Assembly (NCBI GenBank): GCA_032622095.1
Contig: CP136065.1
Span: forward strand, 211,402,151-211,466,150
Direction: 5' to 3'
Origin: Siphonodentalium dalli
Taxonomy: Eukaryota; Mollusca; Scaphopoda; Gadilida; Siphonodentaliidae
DNA: 64,000 nt
Part shown: positions 1 to 13,000 of the stretch, in pieces
Layout of the letters: each line of letters starts with the position of its first letter
How positions within the stretch are numbered: position 1 is the first letter of the stretch
Notes under the pieces: model-generated
The model's input: only the letters and a program-made list of their open reading frames with translations
Told to the model about the DNA's origin: nothing
Databases searched by the model: none
Position numbers and translations under genes: made by a program

Positions 1-39
1 TGATAAAACAATGGTTTAAGTTTGAATACCCAATGTCAG

Positions 40-182
40 TTAACCCTTTCATGACGGGCACTGCACTGATGCAGCATTAAATACTATGTGCCAGTGCATT
101 CTCTTATATTTGCGAGTCTCGCATATATAAGAGAATGTACTGGCTTACATAGTCAAGGTAAATATTGTTAGTCCAATGTATT
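40..182. mobile_element. piggyBac-type MITE, family C, 3' truncated
   Basis: Begins TTAACCCTTTCATGACGG, the same terminus as full copies at 22518 and 30251. It contains the first hairpin of the family (about 92-154) and the beginning of the second, then stops matching near 182. No right TTAA terminus is seen. Confidence 0.7.
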
Positions 183-299
183 CCATAAAGTCGTGATCTG
201 CCTTTTATTGAAAACCCGATTACCATTTGAGAGGGGGATATGAATCCTGTTCCTACCTATGTTCCGAGAAATGACATGGAAAAGCCTGCAAATATTGTG

Positions 300-362
300 T
301 CTTTCACTTACAGAATGAGTTCCCCAGAGGGGGAATATAGTGATGCTAACCCGCACAGCATG
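300..362. mobile_element. Fragment of hAT-type MITE family B
   Basis: Short match to the 'cagaatgaggtccccagag' and 'agtgatgcta' inner part of family B. Both ends are missing. Confidence 0.5.
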
Positions 363-602
363 CATCCCGTTGATGTCACACAACGTAAATGATGCTTGTC
401 TCGACCATCAGGGACACCAGAGAAGGGAGGCATGCAGGGGCACTTGCCCCCCCTTGCCCTGGCCCATGGGAGACCAGTGGGCACCCAAAAAGTGCCCACC
501 TGTTTGGTTTGCCCCCTTGCCCTTTGGTGCTTCCAGCGTCCCTGTTGACCATGAAACTTTATCAGTCTTTATTTTTCAATTAATGGATTGTAGAACAGGT
601 GG

Positions 603-773
603 CGTGTAACAAACACAGAACGACATGTGTGTTAATGGGTTTGTAGATACGGCACTTGTGTCATTACAGAAGAATAGAATTCGAGGCCACACCTCTTGTT
701 CTATCCTTCCGTACTGGTGCTTGTGCTGTATCGACAAACCCATTAACACACTCCTGTCTTTCTGTGTATTTTA
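603..773. repeat. Inverted repeat, about 170 bp
   Basis: The arm around 'gtgtgttaatgggtttgt' (about 628-645) is matched in reverse by 'acaaacccattaacacac' (about 734-751). The flanks 'acacagaacgaca' and 'ctgtctttctgtgt' extend the pairing with mismatches. It is probably a small foldback element; no family was assigned. A TTA microsatellite follows at about 868-890. Confidence 0.6.
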
Positions 774-943
774 CGAATGAGTTGTAGAGAGCATAAAGCT
801 ATATTTCCTAAGGGCTGCTTAGATTTGTCTGGAAATAATCACGTTTTTTGTACAAACTCTTGTAAGATTATTATTATTATTATTATTATTGACGTCATGT
901 GAGATATTAATCCTTTTCATATATCTATCTCTTCCAGTTACAG

Positions 944-1043
944 GGAACTATTATTAGCAAGGAGCAGAGAGCTTGCTTCGTTATGGTCGGAAGGCTCCTC
1001 AACCTGATGCCATCATTGGGCCACCACCTGCTACAGGCAACTG
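944..1043 (+). CDS. MEI1: MEI1 exon 1 of window
   Basis: Residues 1-33 of the visible protein. The acceptor is 'cagttacag' before 944 and the donor is GGTAAATT after 1043. The exon enters in phase 0 and leaves one base (G) for a split Asp codon. It encodes a helical stretch containing 'FVMVGRLLNLMPSLGHHLL'. The gene starts upstream of the window, as the exon has an acceptor and no ATG context. An upstream acceptor at 936/937 (cttccag) would add TTACAG in frame and cannot be excluded. Confidence 0.75.
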
Positions 1044-4000
1044 GTAAATTAAATACAGTAATGCCCTAAGTAATTGACTCCTTAACCACAGCAGAATTAT
1101 GGGTAATTTTTCAGGATTTAGTCGGAAATATGGCTTGTTGCCATTCATCGGAAAGCTCTCACTGAACTCCTTGCTCAATTTAACAACAAAAAAATTATTA
1201 ATTTTTTTTTTTAACTTTGATAATGATAATAAAAAAAATTTGATTAAAAAACAAAAATGTTATTGACATTTTCATTTGTTTCAGTTTTGTAAAATTAATT
1301 AGGTGTGATGTCCTGTTTTGAAAATATGAAGATTTTATTGCAATAGTTGCATGCAATATAATGATATAAATAAATTACCATTATGAACATCCAATATCCA
1401 GAGTATATGAGAGTATATTTTATAGATGTTGCATTCCAAGTGAAATCTTGTTATTAATTGAGTGATGACATATTGTACAGAGCTCTGGCCTTTGGTTAGA
1501 TGAAGTCAAAGATAAACAACACTGCTGGCATCTGTCAAATTTGATTAATGGCAGTATGAAACTCTAAAATTGTTTCTCCTATTCTTGAAATTTCATTACA
1601 TGGTGTAATAAGGAGTCCCTCACCTATATATAAAGTTTCTTCTATATCCAATTGATCTGCTTAGAAAATAATTAATCCTTTCCAATGTTCCCCTAGACAT
1701 ATGCTATAATGTACAATGACTCTTAGATCTCTTATCTATGGTTATCTTTGTACACTATTCACTTCTATTGATTTTGGTATTGACTGATTAATTAACTTTT
1801 GAAAAATATATTAATCCTTCAGGCACATGCTTCAATGTGAAAATAAAATAATGGCTGATAGCCAATATGAGTTATCTATGCAATAGGTAACAGGCAGATA
1901 AATCTACATGATTATTGTAAGTGATGCTTTGTTTTGAAAATCAAGATGGTAGATGTTGTTAATATTTCCAGGAACCTTATTTACCCATTTGTTCATATTG
2001 TCATGGTTGATTGAATTTTAGGGGCCACAGTGCTTAAAAGATTAACATTGAAGGCTATGGATTTTAGTGTCCAAGCTTGTTGTAAAACATTGTAATGTGT
2101 GAAACCATTGACTGAGGGCTAATTACTTTCTTTTATATGAACTATGGTAATCTGTTTCGATTTAGGGGTCATAGAGGCCAGCGTCCTCATCATATTATGT
2201 GTGTATAACATTATATAGATAACAATTTTGTATTGTATAAACTACATATATTTTGAAAACCATACACCACTGTTATGAAACACTTAATCTTGCATGTACC
2301 TAACAATATAAGCATTCCTTATTAGACAGGTCTGATCTGATCATATATCTGTCTATCATGTTTGATAAACAAATAACAACTGGGGAGAATGGGGCGTTAA
2401 TTAAAGTACAATTTAAATATGAGATCGAATCCCATGCATGTATGTTGTTCTAAGCAGTCTGGCTTGTCAACAAATTATAATTCCCCTTTAGAAGGGAATG
2501 AATTTTGAATATCTGGCAGGTCAAAAGTGGCAGAGATTGGGGTTTATCACTTTTGCTTCCAATGAGTTAACTTAAACTCATAAACACATCCTCCGAAATC
2601 ATTAAACCGTTGGATCTCACAGTGAGATAGGGAGTTATGAGATTTAAAACTAATCCTCCCCGCCCCAAATACTTTAATCCCTTCTTAAGACAAGTTATTT
2701 GAGCTTTTGATTTCAAGTTGGGTACTGACATGGATTCCTGTGATCATATCTTTGACAAATTATCAGTTATAACTAATCACTATCGCCAAGGTATGGGTTA
2801 AACATCTGCCGATCATGATCGGCCTCTCGTTAAAGATTGTATTTGGTCAGCTCTTGTTGTTGATTTTGTACACCAGTTGGTCAGTTAATGGACCAAGTTT
2901 TACTGTGAAAAAGTCCAGTAAAAACTAGTAAACATTTTTTGACACAGTAATCTATAAATGGGAGGGCGATATAATATTTGATTTTACCATCTTCGGACCA
3001 TCAACTAAGTTCGGACCTGGAAATCTATATATATAAAAGAGTAGGATCTTTCTGTCTGTTCATGATTTTTCTCCCAGATCCCCGGACTGCAGGCTCCTCC
3101 GATGCTGAATAAAAGCTCCCAAAGGGTGCCTGTTTCAGCTAGTATATCTATAAATTGGTTCACTTAATAACCCTTTCAGTGCCAAGTCCAATTTTTGTAT
3201 CAACCCATATTTCCTTGATAATTTTTCAAATTTATTGATTATAATAATGTGATACATTGATGGAAAGAGCTCTAAGAACTCTTTGCATCAATGTATCACA
3301 TTATTATAATCAATAAATTTGAAAAATGATCAAGGAAATATAGGTTGATACAAAAATCGGACTTGGCACTGAAAGGGTTAAATTTTAGTCCTAGCTCAAC
3401 ATTTGGTTTCCTATGCACTAATTTAAATTAACAAACATGTTTTTTACAGACTCAAGCTGTGAATTCATGCGAAATGAAATGATCAAAGGAATCTGCAGCA
3501 GATTTGTGCCCCTCCCATTAATTCCAGTTATTTATGGTATTCTCTTATCAGTTCAGTCAGGTTAGGTGTTATAACATATGAGTGTAACTGCATCCTAATC
3601 TGTCTTATGTTACTGTGGGCAGAATTCAACAATTTGGATTTCTGTTACATTAATGATGGTGGAGTCTGAGTTTAGTGTGTCTGTCATTTGCAGAATGGGG
3701 TCCCCAGAGGGTGAATTTAGTGATGCTATCCTGCATAGCGGGCTAGCATCAGTAAATTCACCCTCTGGGGACCTCATTGTGCTCTGGAAAGGTTCTTTAT
3801 TATCAAATTTCTATAGAAACTTCTTCACATAGATTTTATTTCTTTATTAGTTTAGTTTCTCTCTATCCGCAAATTGGCAGACGACACATTGCATATTCGA
3901 GGTTCCCAATGGGATTTACATCACAATATTCACCATATGGGAACTTCAATCTGAGTCTGTTTCCCATAGCAGATGAGGCCTGAGCAGAATGATGTCCCCA

Positions 4001-7000
4001 GAGGGTTAACTTGGTGATGCTAGCCCGCTATGTGGGATAGCGTCACTAAATTCACCCTCTGAGGACCTCATTCTGCAAATGACAGGCACACTAATCTCAG
4101 GCTTGAAGATGGTGTATGTCTTTCCTGAACTTAACTCTATTAACCCTTTTTCTTCTAATTGGATTCTCCCACTCAGTTATATATAGAATTTGTAGTTAAT
4201 ATCATCGCTTAAACTGTTTATGTCCGTGAGGGGGATTTGAGCATCTATTGGGTGAGGCTCTGCCGAGTACAATAGATGCTAAATCTCCTGAGCTGACATA
4301 AACAGTTTAAGGGACAACATTAGCTACATATTTTTATTTATCCATCACACAAAACTTGCCATTTGTGAGTTAAATCTCTCATTCTCCTCAGTTTTACATT
4401 CATTACTTCGATGACGCCCTTACATTTATTATGTCAAGCAAACTAATTAGCATTCATAACATGGAAAAACCGGAGTGCAGCTTAGGGCGAAATAGTTCAT
4501 TGGTTTTTTTTAATAGTTGGTCTCGTTCCAATGGTTTATAGATGTTTTAGAGCGAAAACACATATCCGTTTACAAATTTTGGTATCAATTGCGGTGAATT
4601 ATGGACGATAAAACGTCCCAGAATTACAATGACGTCATTTAGGTCGGTTGACGTCCCTAGTTACTTGCGCAATTTACATATGCAATTATAAATCATGAAA
4701 GTAGTACTAACCTAATAAAGATACATTGACCTAATAAAGCTACATTGGCGTAATAAACGTAACGTTTATTAGGCACAGTCCTTCCCATGAGGAAAACACA
4801 GCGAGAGCATTTATTTGCTCCCGTAATGCAGAAGACGGGTGTAATATGGCACCCATACTATAATTGAAAGTTGGGTTTTTGCTCAAACAAAAAGTCATTG
4901 TGGAATAGACCTACCGGTATGTAGAGTTACACCTTAATATGCCACTGTTGAACTGAGATGGTAAAGGATCTAAATAAACCTTAAAATAATTATAGTCTCC
5001 ATTAGTATTTTGCAAAGAGGGACGGGTGCGAATTTCAGCACCCGTGAATTGAAAATTACGAGTGCATACGGGTGCGAGAGCAATCACTCCCGTCTCCTGG
5101 GAAGGACTGATTAGGCAGGCTTGATGTTGGCAATAGAGGTAGTGAGCAATGGATAAAACATTATACATTGAATTGATCTATTATTCATCTGGATAGGATA
5201 GGAAATTTTATTTACAATACACATATCTATTACATAATAATGGTGAAAATTATGGATAATTATGTTGTATATTGTGGGGGATGGCATAGTCTGGCAAGTT
5301 GTCTTCCTGCCATCTGGAGGGATGTTCACGAAAATATAAGCAGACAACAGGCAGGCATTTGTGTGAAATTCAGGGCTACCTGTTTTGGGTGTGTAGTGTT
5401 TGATGTCTGCATAGTGTTCTAATAGACTTTTGCAGACATTCCTCTTGGTTTCTCCAACATATTATTTAGATCAACAGGACAAGTGATCAGATATATACTG
5501 TTGCTTGTCATACAGTTGTATTTATAGGGCCCTTTGTATCTCTTGTGTGTGACAGAGCTTTGGTTTCTCAAAGGCTGTGCATATGTTTGCAGGTGCATTT
5601 TGTGAATGGGTTTGGTATGAAGCATCCTGTTACACCTCATGGTTGTGGCAGTTTTGCCCTTATGATGTTTGATAGGTTTTTGTTGCGTCCACAAGCCGTG
5701 ATGGGTGGCTTGGGAAAAATCAAGCAGTATCTAGCGGACGTCATAAGTAGGGGCCAATGATCTCTGATTTTGCCGAAGATGTGGTAGGATTAAAGGTGGT
5801 GGGATGTGACGAGGGGTAAGGTGTCTTTCTCCTTGGGAGGTTATCTCCGTTGCATTTGGCTGCACGTTTAATAGCTAGGTCGATTTTGAAAGGTGACTAG
5901 CCTCTGTTGAGGAAGTACATGTAGGTCGATTTTGAAAGGTGAGTAGTCTCTGTTGAGGAAGTACTCCTTGAACCTTAAGGCTGTATCCCAAAAGTCGGGG
6001 ATTTCACTGCAAATGTATCGTATGTGTAGCATTTGGCTGTATGGTATGCCGTCGAACATGCTTTAAATTTCAGAATCCAACACGGTGGAACCAGCGTTCA
6101 CAATTTCCCACACTGCAATAGACGGTTCAGCCGCCTCGATGACGCCAACAGGCATCACATGTGGCAAATAAAGTAGGCTTATTATGCCCCCGATCTCCGA
6201 TGGAGATTTGGGGGTATATAGTGGAGCCCTCCGTCCGTCCGTCCTTCCGTCTGGCGAGCCGTCCGTCCTTCCGTCCGTACGAACATTTCAACTCATAACT
6301 TTGGTTTCGATAACTCAATTCAGTTGATCTTTGGTATGCTAATAGACCAGCCGGGGGGACAAGATTTCCCCATAACTGCGGTTTCGTCCACCCATTTTTT
6401 CCAGAGTTATGCCCCTTTTTGGACTTAGAAAATTCAGTTTTCTGTGGCATACGAACGTTTCAACTCATAACTTTGGTTTCGCTAATTCAATTCAGTTGAT
6501 CTTTGGTATGCCAATAGACCAGCCGGGGGGACAAGATTTCCTGATAGCCGTGGTTTCGTCCGCCCATTTTTTCCAGAGTTACGCCCCTTTTTGGACTTAG
6601 AAAATTCAGGTTTTTTTGGTTTCCAGATGATAACTTTGATTTTGGATTGTTTATTTGCAAAATCCGTTTTTTTGTGTATTACCAATATCGCAATACAGGT
6701 CAAGGTAAAATTTCAGTTCAATCGGATAATTTTTGTTAGAGTTATGACCCTTTTTCGACTTAAAAAATTCAGTTTTTTTTTTTTGAAAATTCAGTTTTTC
6801 TTCTATTTTTGTGGCACCAGACCAAATTTGAAGCTAATATAGAACAACATGTGGCATTTTTATAGCGCTTAACCTGAAAGTTTCTCTGATTTTACAGTCG
6901 GGGGCGTTACCTCCGCCCAGCGGTGCACTTGTAAATATAAACTAAATCATAAAAAATAAATCATATGTCGACTTGAAAAATTGTATATAATAAATTGGTA

Positions 7001-10000
7001 TAAAAGTCTATATATGATAATATAACCTATACCATGAGGCACATCTTGGCTCAAACAAGCTATAATGCTAAAACGTAAATTGATAGCAAAACAGGTTTAG
7101 TAAAACTTAGACATTATGTGCTCATTGCGGTGAATCAAAATAATGTAGCACTCAACTATACCACAGACATGCCGATTTCAGAAAACATTATGTCTATAAA
7201 ATACTCATAAATGTAAACATTTACAAATCAATTCGAGACAAATTTTTAATGATAAACAAACAGAAATGATTCCTCCAACGTAGTCGCTACATATAAGTTA
7301 TGTATAAGAATAAAATTGCATGCTACCAATTTTGATAAAAAATAACTACTTTATTCTTTATTAGATCACCCCAGTGGAGCGCTTCACATCATTTTAACCT
7401 GAAATCATCTTTATAAGTAAATTTTAACATGAAATTGTCTTTATCTTCATAAGTAAAACATTAACCTGCAAGAAATCATATTTATAAGTAAAGTTTACCT
7501 GAAAACATATTTATAAGAGTTTAACCTGAAATCATCTTCATAAGTAATCAACTATGCTCTCATATTAATCAGCACCCTTCGTATAAAGATGGTTAATTTT
7601 CTCGGATTCCTGTTGCTGTTTTATTATTATTAATGGGATCCACATATTAAGAGGGTTAATTTTCCGGGGTTTCATGTGGCTGTTTTATTAGTGGGATCCT
7701 GCTATTTGTGAGCTTTCTTATAAACTGCCATGCCTCATTATCTCAGCAATTAGAGCTACTTTAACTATGTGTACTAAAGTGTTTCCCCTAAAACCAAGTC
7801 ATAAACTTATACTAAACAACCTGTGTGGTTCCAATCAAGGTCCACCTGTGGAGCCAATAGTTCAATGCTAAATTATAGGTATATTAGAGGTGGTGAAACA
7901 AGTTAAATTACATGTATATCAGGGGTGCTGAAACAAGTTAAATTACATGTATATCAGGGGTGGTGAAACAAGCTAAATTACATGTATATCAGGGGTGGTG
8001 AAACAAGTTAAATTACATGTATATCAGGGGTGGTGAAACAAGCTAAATTAAAGGTATATCAGGGGTGGTGAAACTTAGTTAAATTACAGGTATATCAGGG
8101 GTGGTGAAACAAGCTAAATTAAAGGTATATCAGGGGTGGTGAAACAAGTTAAATTACATGTATACCAGGGGTGGTGAAACAAGCTAAATTAAAGGTATAT
8201 AAGGGGTGGTGAAACAAGCTAAATTACATGTATATCAGGGGTGGTGAAACAAGCTAAATTACATGTATACCAGGGGTGGTGAAACAAGTTAAATTACATG
8301 TATATCAGGGGTGGTGAAACAAGCTAAATTAAAGGTATATCAGGGGTGGTGAAACAAGTTAAATTACAGGTATATCAGGGGTGGTGAAACAAGCTAAATT
8401 AAAGGTATATCAGGGGTGGTGAAACAAGTTAAATTACATGTATACCAGGGGTGGTGAAACAAGCTAAATTAAAGGTATATAAGGGGTGGTGAAACAAGCT
8501 AAATTACATGTATATCAGGGGTGGTGAAACAAGCTAAATTACATGTATACCAGGGGTGGTGAAACAAGTTAAATTACATGTATATCAGGGGTGGTGAAAC
8601 AAGTTAAATTAATGGTATATCAGGGGTGGTGAAACAAGTTAAATTACATGTATATCAGAGGTGGTGAAACAAGCTAAATTACATGTATATCAGGGGTGGT
8701 GAAACAAGTTAAATTACATGTATATCAGAGGTGGTGAATCAAGCTAAATTACATGTATATCAGGGGTGATGAAACAAGTTAAATTACAGGTATATCAGGG
8801 GTGGTGAAACAAGCTAAATTACATGTATATCAGGGGTGGTGAAACAAGTTAAATTAATGGTATATCAGGGGTGGTGAAACAAGCTAAATTACATGTATAT
8901 CAGGGGTGGTGAAACAAGTTAAATTACAGGTATATCAGGGGTGGTGAAACAAGTTAAATTAATGGTATATCAGGGGTGGTGAAACAAGCTAAATTACATG
9001 TATATCAGGGGTGGTGAAACAAGTTAAATTACAGGTATATCAGGGGTGGTGAAACAAGTTAAATTACAGGTAGAGCAGGGGTGGTGAAACAAGCTAAATT
9101 ACATGTATATCAGGGGTGGTGAAACAAGTTAAATTACATGTATATCAGGGGTGGTGAAACAAGTTAAAATTACATGTATATCAGGGGTGGTGAAACAAGT
9201 TAAATTACATGTATATCAGGGGTGGTGAAACAAGTTAAATTACATGTATATCAGGGGTGGTGAAACAAGTTAAATTACATGTATATCAGGGGTGGTGAAA
9301 CAAGCTAAATTACATGTATATCAGGGGTGGTGAAACAAGCTAAATTAAAGGTATATCAGGGGTGGTGGAACAAGTTAAATTACATGTATATCAGGGGTGG
9401 TGAAACAAGCTAAATTAAAGGTATATCAGGGGTGGTGAAACAAGCTAAATTACAGGTATATACAGGTGATTCAAGCTACACAAATGGAATGCACCCCTTT
9501 CATTTTTGGTGGCAAATGGTTAGGTTATCCTTTTAAACCTTCCTCGTGAAAATAGAACTTTTTTCTGCTTAGTTTGGAATATTTATCTAATAAATGGACA
9601 TGGTCATTTTAACCTATAAAATTATATATGCGTTATTTGGTAGTAGTGAAAATATAATATAGGTCAATAAATACACAAAATGCCGGTATATAGACCTTAC
9701 TTACTTTGAAAGAACTAACCAAAGTGATAGTAATTTTCCAGCTATTTTTGCACTGAAGTGAGACAATTGAAATGCCCTTTATTCATATCATATCAGAAAC
9801 AGACTAACAACGAACACTTTCTATTGTTTTAATGCTGCAGAAAATTCTGTAAATTCTGTGACTTGAATTATTATTTCTGTGACATATAGTTCATATAAGT
9901 ATATTTCATGTATTTACCGACCTATTTCGATCACAGAAACTGGGCTGGAATATTACACAAGCCAGCACCTCTAGGTAAACTTTGAGGTTCCACACTGACA

Positions 10001-13000
10001 TGGGGTTTGAAACATTGTATAAGACTACATTTGTACTTGGATATGAATCAATTTAATTTAATTTAGAGATTAATTTAGAGATTAAAATTTTTATAATTAG
10101 AGAAATTCTGTCAAATTTACATGTAAAATTTGTGATTGATGATATCCATACCTTATGCTGGAAATTTTGGGGATGTTTCTTTGAGATACAGTAATCAGTT
10201 TTACAAGGAAACAAACTAGTAGCCTCCATTCCTTAGAAGACTAATATTTATACTGATATTTATTATCAGAATATAGATCTTCTTGCTGAAACAGGCGAAG
10301 GGGCCTTTATTGAGCGCATAGGAAAACTGTGTGCGTGGAATGCGCACATTTTTATCACTTTGATTTTTTTAAAAAGAATATAAAGGTACTCAATCCGATT
10401 CGAGGTCCCCATATCATCAGATTCCAACAACAACAACATTTTTTGAAATGCCGCTTCAGTTATCAGAATCGATTAATTGCCCAAAAATAATGCTAACCAG
10501 TCAACTATAGTATAAAATTGCCCAAAACCTGTTATTTATCAACGTTTTGTTAAACAAAATTTTGTCGGTTGTCAAATATCTGACACAAAAAAGCCATTGG
10601 ATTTTAGAGTTATCAATCTTCATCCGCTATCTTGTCAGATAAGTTCTTCTCGTCGACAGTTTACTGGGCCACTTATAATTAAAATAATAGATTTCAAATA
10701 TCGATATATGATCACTCCTAGCTTTGATGGGTGGGTTCCTCGACTCGAATTAAATATTTTTTACCCCAAAGCCAAGGAAACAGTAATTTGCGAGCATTAA
10801 TTCGGATTGAGTACCTTTAATTGAAATATGAAATATTTTTTTTAGATCGAACTCCTTGCTCAAATAAAAAAAAATCAAAATCAAAATATGAGATACTAAC
10901 TCAGTTATAACATCTGCCGGGGTACCCTGAGTCACCACATCAAATTTGGTTGAAATCGGTCCAGGTGTCCGGGCAAGCCTTGAAATAGGGTGTCTGTCAT
11001 TTGCAGAATGAGGCCCCAGAGGGTGAATTTAGTGATGCTACCCCGCATAGCGGGCTAGCATCACCAAATTCACCCTCTGGGAACCTCATTCTGCTGAGGT
11101 GTAAGCAGAATGAGGTCCCCAGAGGGTGAATTTGGTGATGCTAGCCAAAGACAGACACCCTATTTCAAGGCTTGTGTCTGGGAGAAAAATTGCAAACAGA
11201 CAGATCCTACTCTTTTCTATATACAGTATAGATAAACTAAAATATTGTTTGTCAAACAATCAGATTATTCAAATCTATTGATCTGAAGTCTATGGAGATT
11301 GGGTTTCTGTTATGAAACAGCTTCCAAATTCCAATGATGTAGTACTAATTTCAGCCCACTTCACTACTTCAAACCAGACATACCTTTTTTTCCTCAATGG
11401 CAACAGATCACTAAACTGTAAAGGAATTATTTGCATCATATGCTAGCATTTAACTACCTTGGCACACCTTCAAAATTTAATTATTTTCAAGCAAGGTTTT
11501 ATGGTGATGTCGATTCACAAATTGCCCTCGAAGATCTATAAGCTGAGGTATACATGTGTGCAGGCTACTTTTAAAAGTTAAAATGCGGTCAGTTCACAAC
11601 ATGTACATGTAATTGGAGAGCTTGTGTATTCCAGAACCAAATGCGTCTGACACATGTTTACAGCAGACATCAGATAACTTGTGCATGCCATAATGTCTTC
11701 TTTTTACCCTTGTGATATTTGAGCTTTGAGTAACTCTTTCAAAGTTTGGTATTGATAACATAGGAGCTCCATTTCTTAACACTTTGCAGGCTAAAGTTTT
11801 GGGGCTGATTGTATTGTCCCATTCATTTATAAAAGTACTAGCCAAAACAGGCTCCCAAAGGGAGCCTTTATTCTATGTCAGAGGGGCCGCTTGGTGCTAG
11901 GGGCCTGACGCCTCTTTGTGCTCTTCATGCACATTTAGATCTTGGACATTCCAGGGCCCCTCATTTTGATTGTTTAAACATTTTGATTTAAAAAATATTA
12001 TATTTGTGATTTTTTTTAAATTGAACCCTTGCTTAATTTAGCAACAGTTGCTTATTTTTTTTTAGATCAAAGTTGAAAAACTAACAGCGTTATAACATCT
12101 GCCAGGGTACCCTGAGTCACCACACCAAATTTGGTTGAACCCGGTCTAGCGGTCTGGGAGAAAAAATCGCAAACTAAATGGCAGATCCCACTCTTTTTAT
12201 ATATATGGATACATTAGAATGGTCTATTCTTCATTAATGGGATGTTCTGAAACTAGAGATGACAGTCAAAGTAACACCCCAGGGATTCCCATTCATTCAT
12301 TTGTTGGTGTTCATAAAATAAATTTCAACTTGGGCTGTTTGTTGAATTCCATATAATTGAGAGATCATAAGACTTTGTCTCCTTTTCAGTGGAAATATCC
12401 ATAATCTCTGATTGTGAGTTAATCGAAAATAGAACCCTTACCAATTTACCTACACAATCTAATCTTTGTGAAAGAGATTCACATCAAGTCATATGAGATC
12501 ACCTTAAAGTATTGCTTTGTGATTTATTGCAAGAATGATTACCCCCCCCCCCCCCCCCCCCCCCCCAGCTCTCAAAGAGAATGAAGGGGTGGGTATACTT
12601 GATTGACTGTGTCCGTCCATCCATCTGGCTTGATAACTCAAACAAATGTGAACCAATTTCAATAATTTTTGGTCAACAAGTTGCTTGCTCAGTATCTCAA
12701 ATCATTAAGTAAACCAGGTTTGTTCCGATTTTTTGCCCGAGTTTGTCAATTTTCTCTGGTTTATTTCCTTCCGGCTTGACAACTCCAACAAATATGAACC
12801 AATTTCAATAATTTATGGTATACAAGTTTCTTGCCACACTGTCTCAAATTAGTGCAAAAATCAGGTTTATCCCGATTTTTTGACCTTTTGAGGTTCCTAC
12901 CCTGTCCTACCTGGCAATATTTGAATTTGCACCATGGGGGTATGCCAGCACCAGTTGTGCAACCTCTTGATCAGACTGAAGTTATTCCACTGCAGTTAGC

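Noticed and set aside
168-609. Short overlapping open frames at the left edge
   Set aside because: They overlap fragments of MITEs and a GC-rich patch, with no splice sites in phase with exon 1.
7868-9468. CRISPR-like array
   Set aside because: The units are contiguous 35-mers without unique spacers, and the context is a eukaryotic intron; it is a satellite.
12541-12566. Long C and G runs as regulatory G-quadruplex sites
   Set aside because: Runs at 12541, 30874, 38139, 43502 and 59834 lie in repeats and are prone to length errors in assembly; function cannot be argued from them.
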